Positions 61,307-61,800 of a DNA stretch of 61,800 bases are shown one piece after another. The notes beneath the pieces are model-generated. The model had not been told where the DNA came from. It did no database searches and worked only from the letters and a program-made list of their open reading frames with translations. The position numbers were made by a program, and so were the translations under genes. Origin of the DNA: Enterococcus avium ATCC 14025 (GTDB lineage: Bacteria > Bacillota > Bacilli > Lactobacillales > Enterococcaceae). Every line of letters starts with the position of its first letter. Positions within the stretch are counted from its first letter, which is position 1. Where the stretch lies: the NCBI RefSeq assembly GCF_000406965.1, contig NZ_KE136364.1:332271-394070 (forward strand). Reading direction: 5' to 3'.

Positions 61307-61800
61307 ATGAAACCCAATATTTTACACGCCATTTTCTTTGATGAATATCAAAACTGGGAGAAATTCAATCAAAGGTACACGAGAAGGATTCGATCCGTTG
61401 TGAAAAGAGAAGTGAAGAAGTTTCGCGATTGTGGTGACCTTAAAAAAGGTTATCGTCTATTTGTCTGTGAAGGATGCCATGATGTAAAGAAAGTGGCTTT
61501 TCGTTGTAAAGGGAAATTTTGTCCAACTTGTGCAACTGGGGAAAGTCAACGGTGGGCAGAGGTTGCGGCGAACGATCTGTTTACAGTGACGCATCGACAC
61601 GTCATCTTCACGATCGATGAAGGTTTACGTGAGATTTTTCTGAAGGAGAAGTATCGTAAGGAGCTTTTAAAAGGATTAATGGATGAAGCTGCACGGATAC
61701 TATTAGATTTTTTTAGAAAGCACCATATACAAGCTGGGGTTGTGGCAACACTCCACACCTTCGGTTCTCAGCTAGAATACAATCCGCATGTTCATTTAGT
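61307..61800 (+). CDS. IS91-family (HUH) transposase, N-terminal part (partial)
   Basis: The frame opens at the ATG at 61307 (GGAG just before) and runs off the window (164 codons). The N-terminal zinc domain of IS91-type transposases is visible (CEGC, then CKGKFCPTC), followed by the rolling-circle replicase domain with HRHVIFTID and the metal-binding HUH motif in YNPHVHLV at the end of the window. The tyrosine motif would lie outside. Mechanism: single-strand rolling-circle transposition without target duplication. Confidence 0.88.
   Translation, partial: MKPNILHAIFFDEYQNWEKFNQRYTRRIRSVVKREVKKFRDCGDLKKGYRLFVCEGCHDVKKVAFRCKGKFCPTCATGESQRWAEVAANDLFTVTHRHVIFTIDEGLREIFLKEKYRKELLKGLMDEAARILLDFFRKHHIQAGVVATLHTFGSQLEYNPHVHL

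Larger units (their letters stand above)
61235..61800 (+). mobile_element. IS91-family element, one end (truncated by window edge)
   Basis: The element is inferred from the transposase. The start is placed at the hairpin 61235-61272 as a guess, as IS91-type elements have no long inverted repeats and their ends must be found by comparison with an empty site. Confidence 0.6.

Noticed and set aside
1-61800. CRISPR array, defence island, prophage or integrative element
   Set aside because: I found no spaced direct repeats, no integrase, phage structural gene or restriction gene; apart from the three insertion sequences the content is core chromosome.

Overview
The window looks like a stretch of chromosome from a low-GC Gram-positive coccus of the genus Enterococcus or a close relative. 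This rests on gene content and order: a fabT-fabH-acpP-fabD-fabG-fabF-accB-fabZ-accCDA operon, a BgsA/BgsB-type glycolipid pair, ClpE with a CtsR operator, a yqeG-yqeH-yhbY-nadD-yqeK-rsfS-yqeM-tmcAL cluster, a T-box in front of thrS, and HelD, YkuJ and DUF1827 proteins. I see no rRNA or tRNA gene, CRISPR array, prophage or plasmid replication gene. Most of it is core chromosome. The accessory DNA is three insertion sequences: an ISL3-type element cut by the left edge, a complete IS3-family element at 44433-45986 and an IS91-type transposase cut by the right edge.

Layout. 1-767: ISL3 remnant. 0.8-12 kb: rlmD (minus), recX-mutY, ntdP, an acetyltransferase (minus), an AI-2E-family membrane protein, a CNNM/CBS protein, prfC, a large GT-C-like membrane protein and a DUF1827 gene (minus). 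12-17 kb: clpE (minus, CtsR-controlled) diverging from ptsH-ptsI. 17-24 kb: the glycolipid glucosyltransferase pair, an NAD(P)-dependent oxidoreductase, a ykuJ-like gene, cfa and a DUF2142 membrane protein. 23.8-32.7 kb: the fatty-acid synthesis operon behind a FabT box; no enoyl-ACP reductase gene lies in it. 32.9-35.3 kb: a polar amino-acid ABC importer. 35.4-41.8 kb: the ribosome-assembly/NAD/tRNA-modification cluster and a YebC-type regulator. 41.8-47.4 kb (minus): helD, the IS3 element and two VOC-fold genes. 47.6-53.6 kb: a tautomerase, T-box-thrS, a class B penicillin-binding protein, glutathione peroxidase and rpmG. 53.8-55 kb: a secreted Thr/Ser-rich protein overlapping a membrane-protein gene. 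55-61.2 kb: a divergent Fur-type iron-siderophore uptake locus whose operon also holds an SGNH hydrolase, then 5-formyl-THF cyclo-ligase and a rhomboid protease.

Functionally the window groups envelope lipid work (fab/acc operon, cfa, glycolipid synthases), ribosome and RNA maintenance (rlmD, yqeH, yhbY, rsfS, prfC, helD, thrS), sugar transport control (HPr/EI) and iron uptake. The items most worth follow-up are the cytoplasmic SGNH hydrolase coupled to the siderophore importer, placed like the siderophore esterase of the Bacillus feu locus; rsfS, whose only well-spaced start codon appears to be ATA; the missing fabK; the IS3 copy lodged in the loop of a transcription terminator; and the uncharacterised Thr-rich secreted protein/membrane protein pair.
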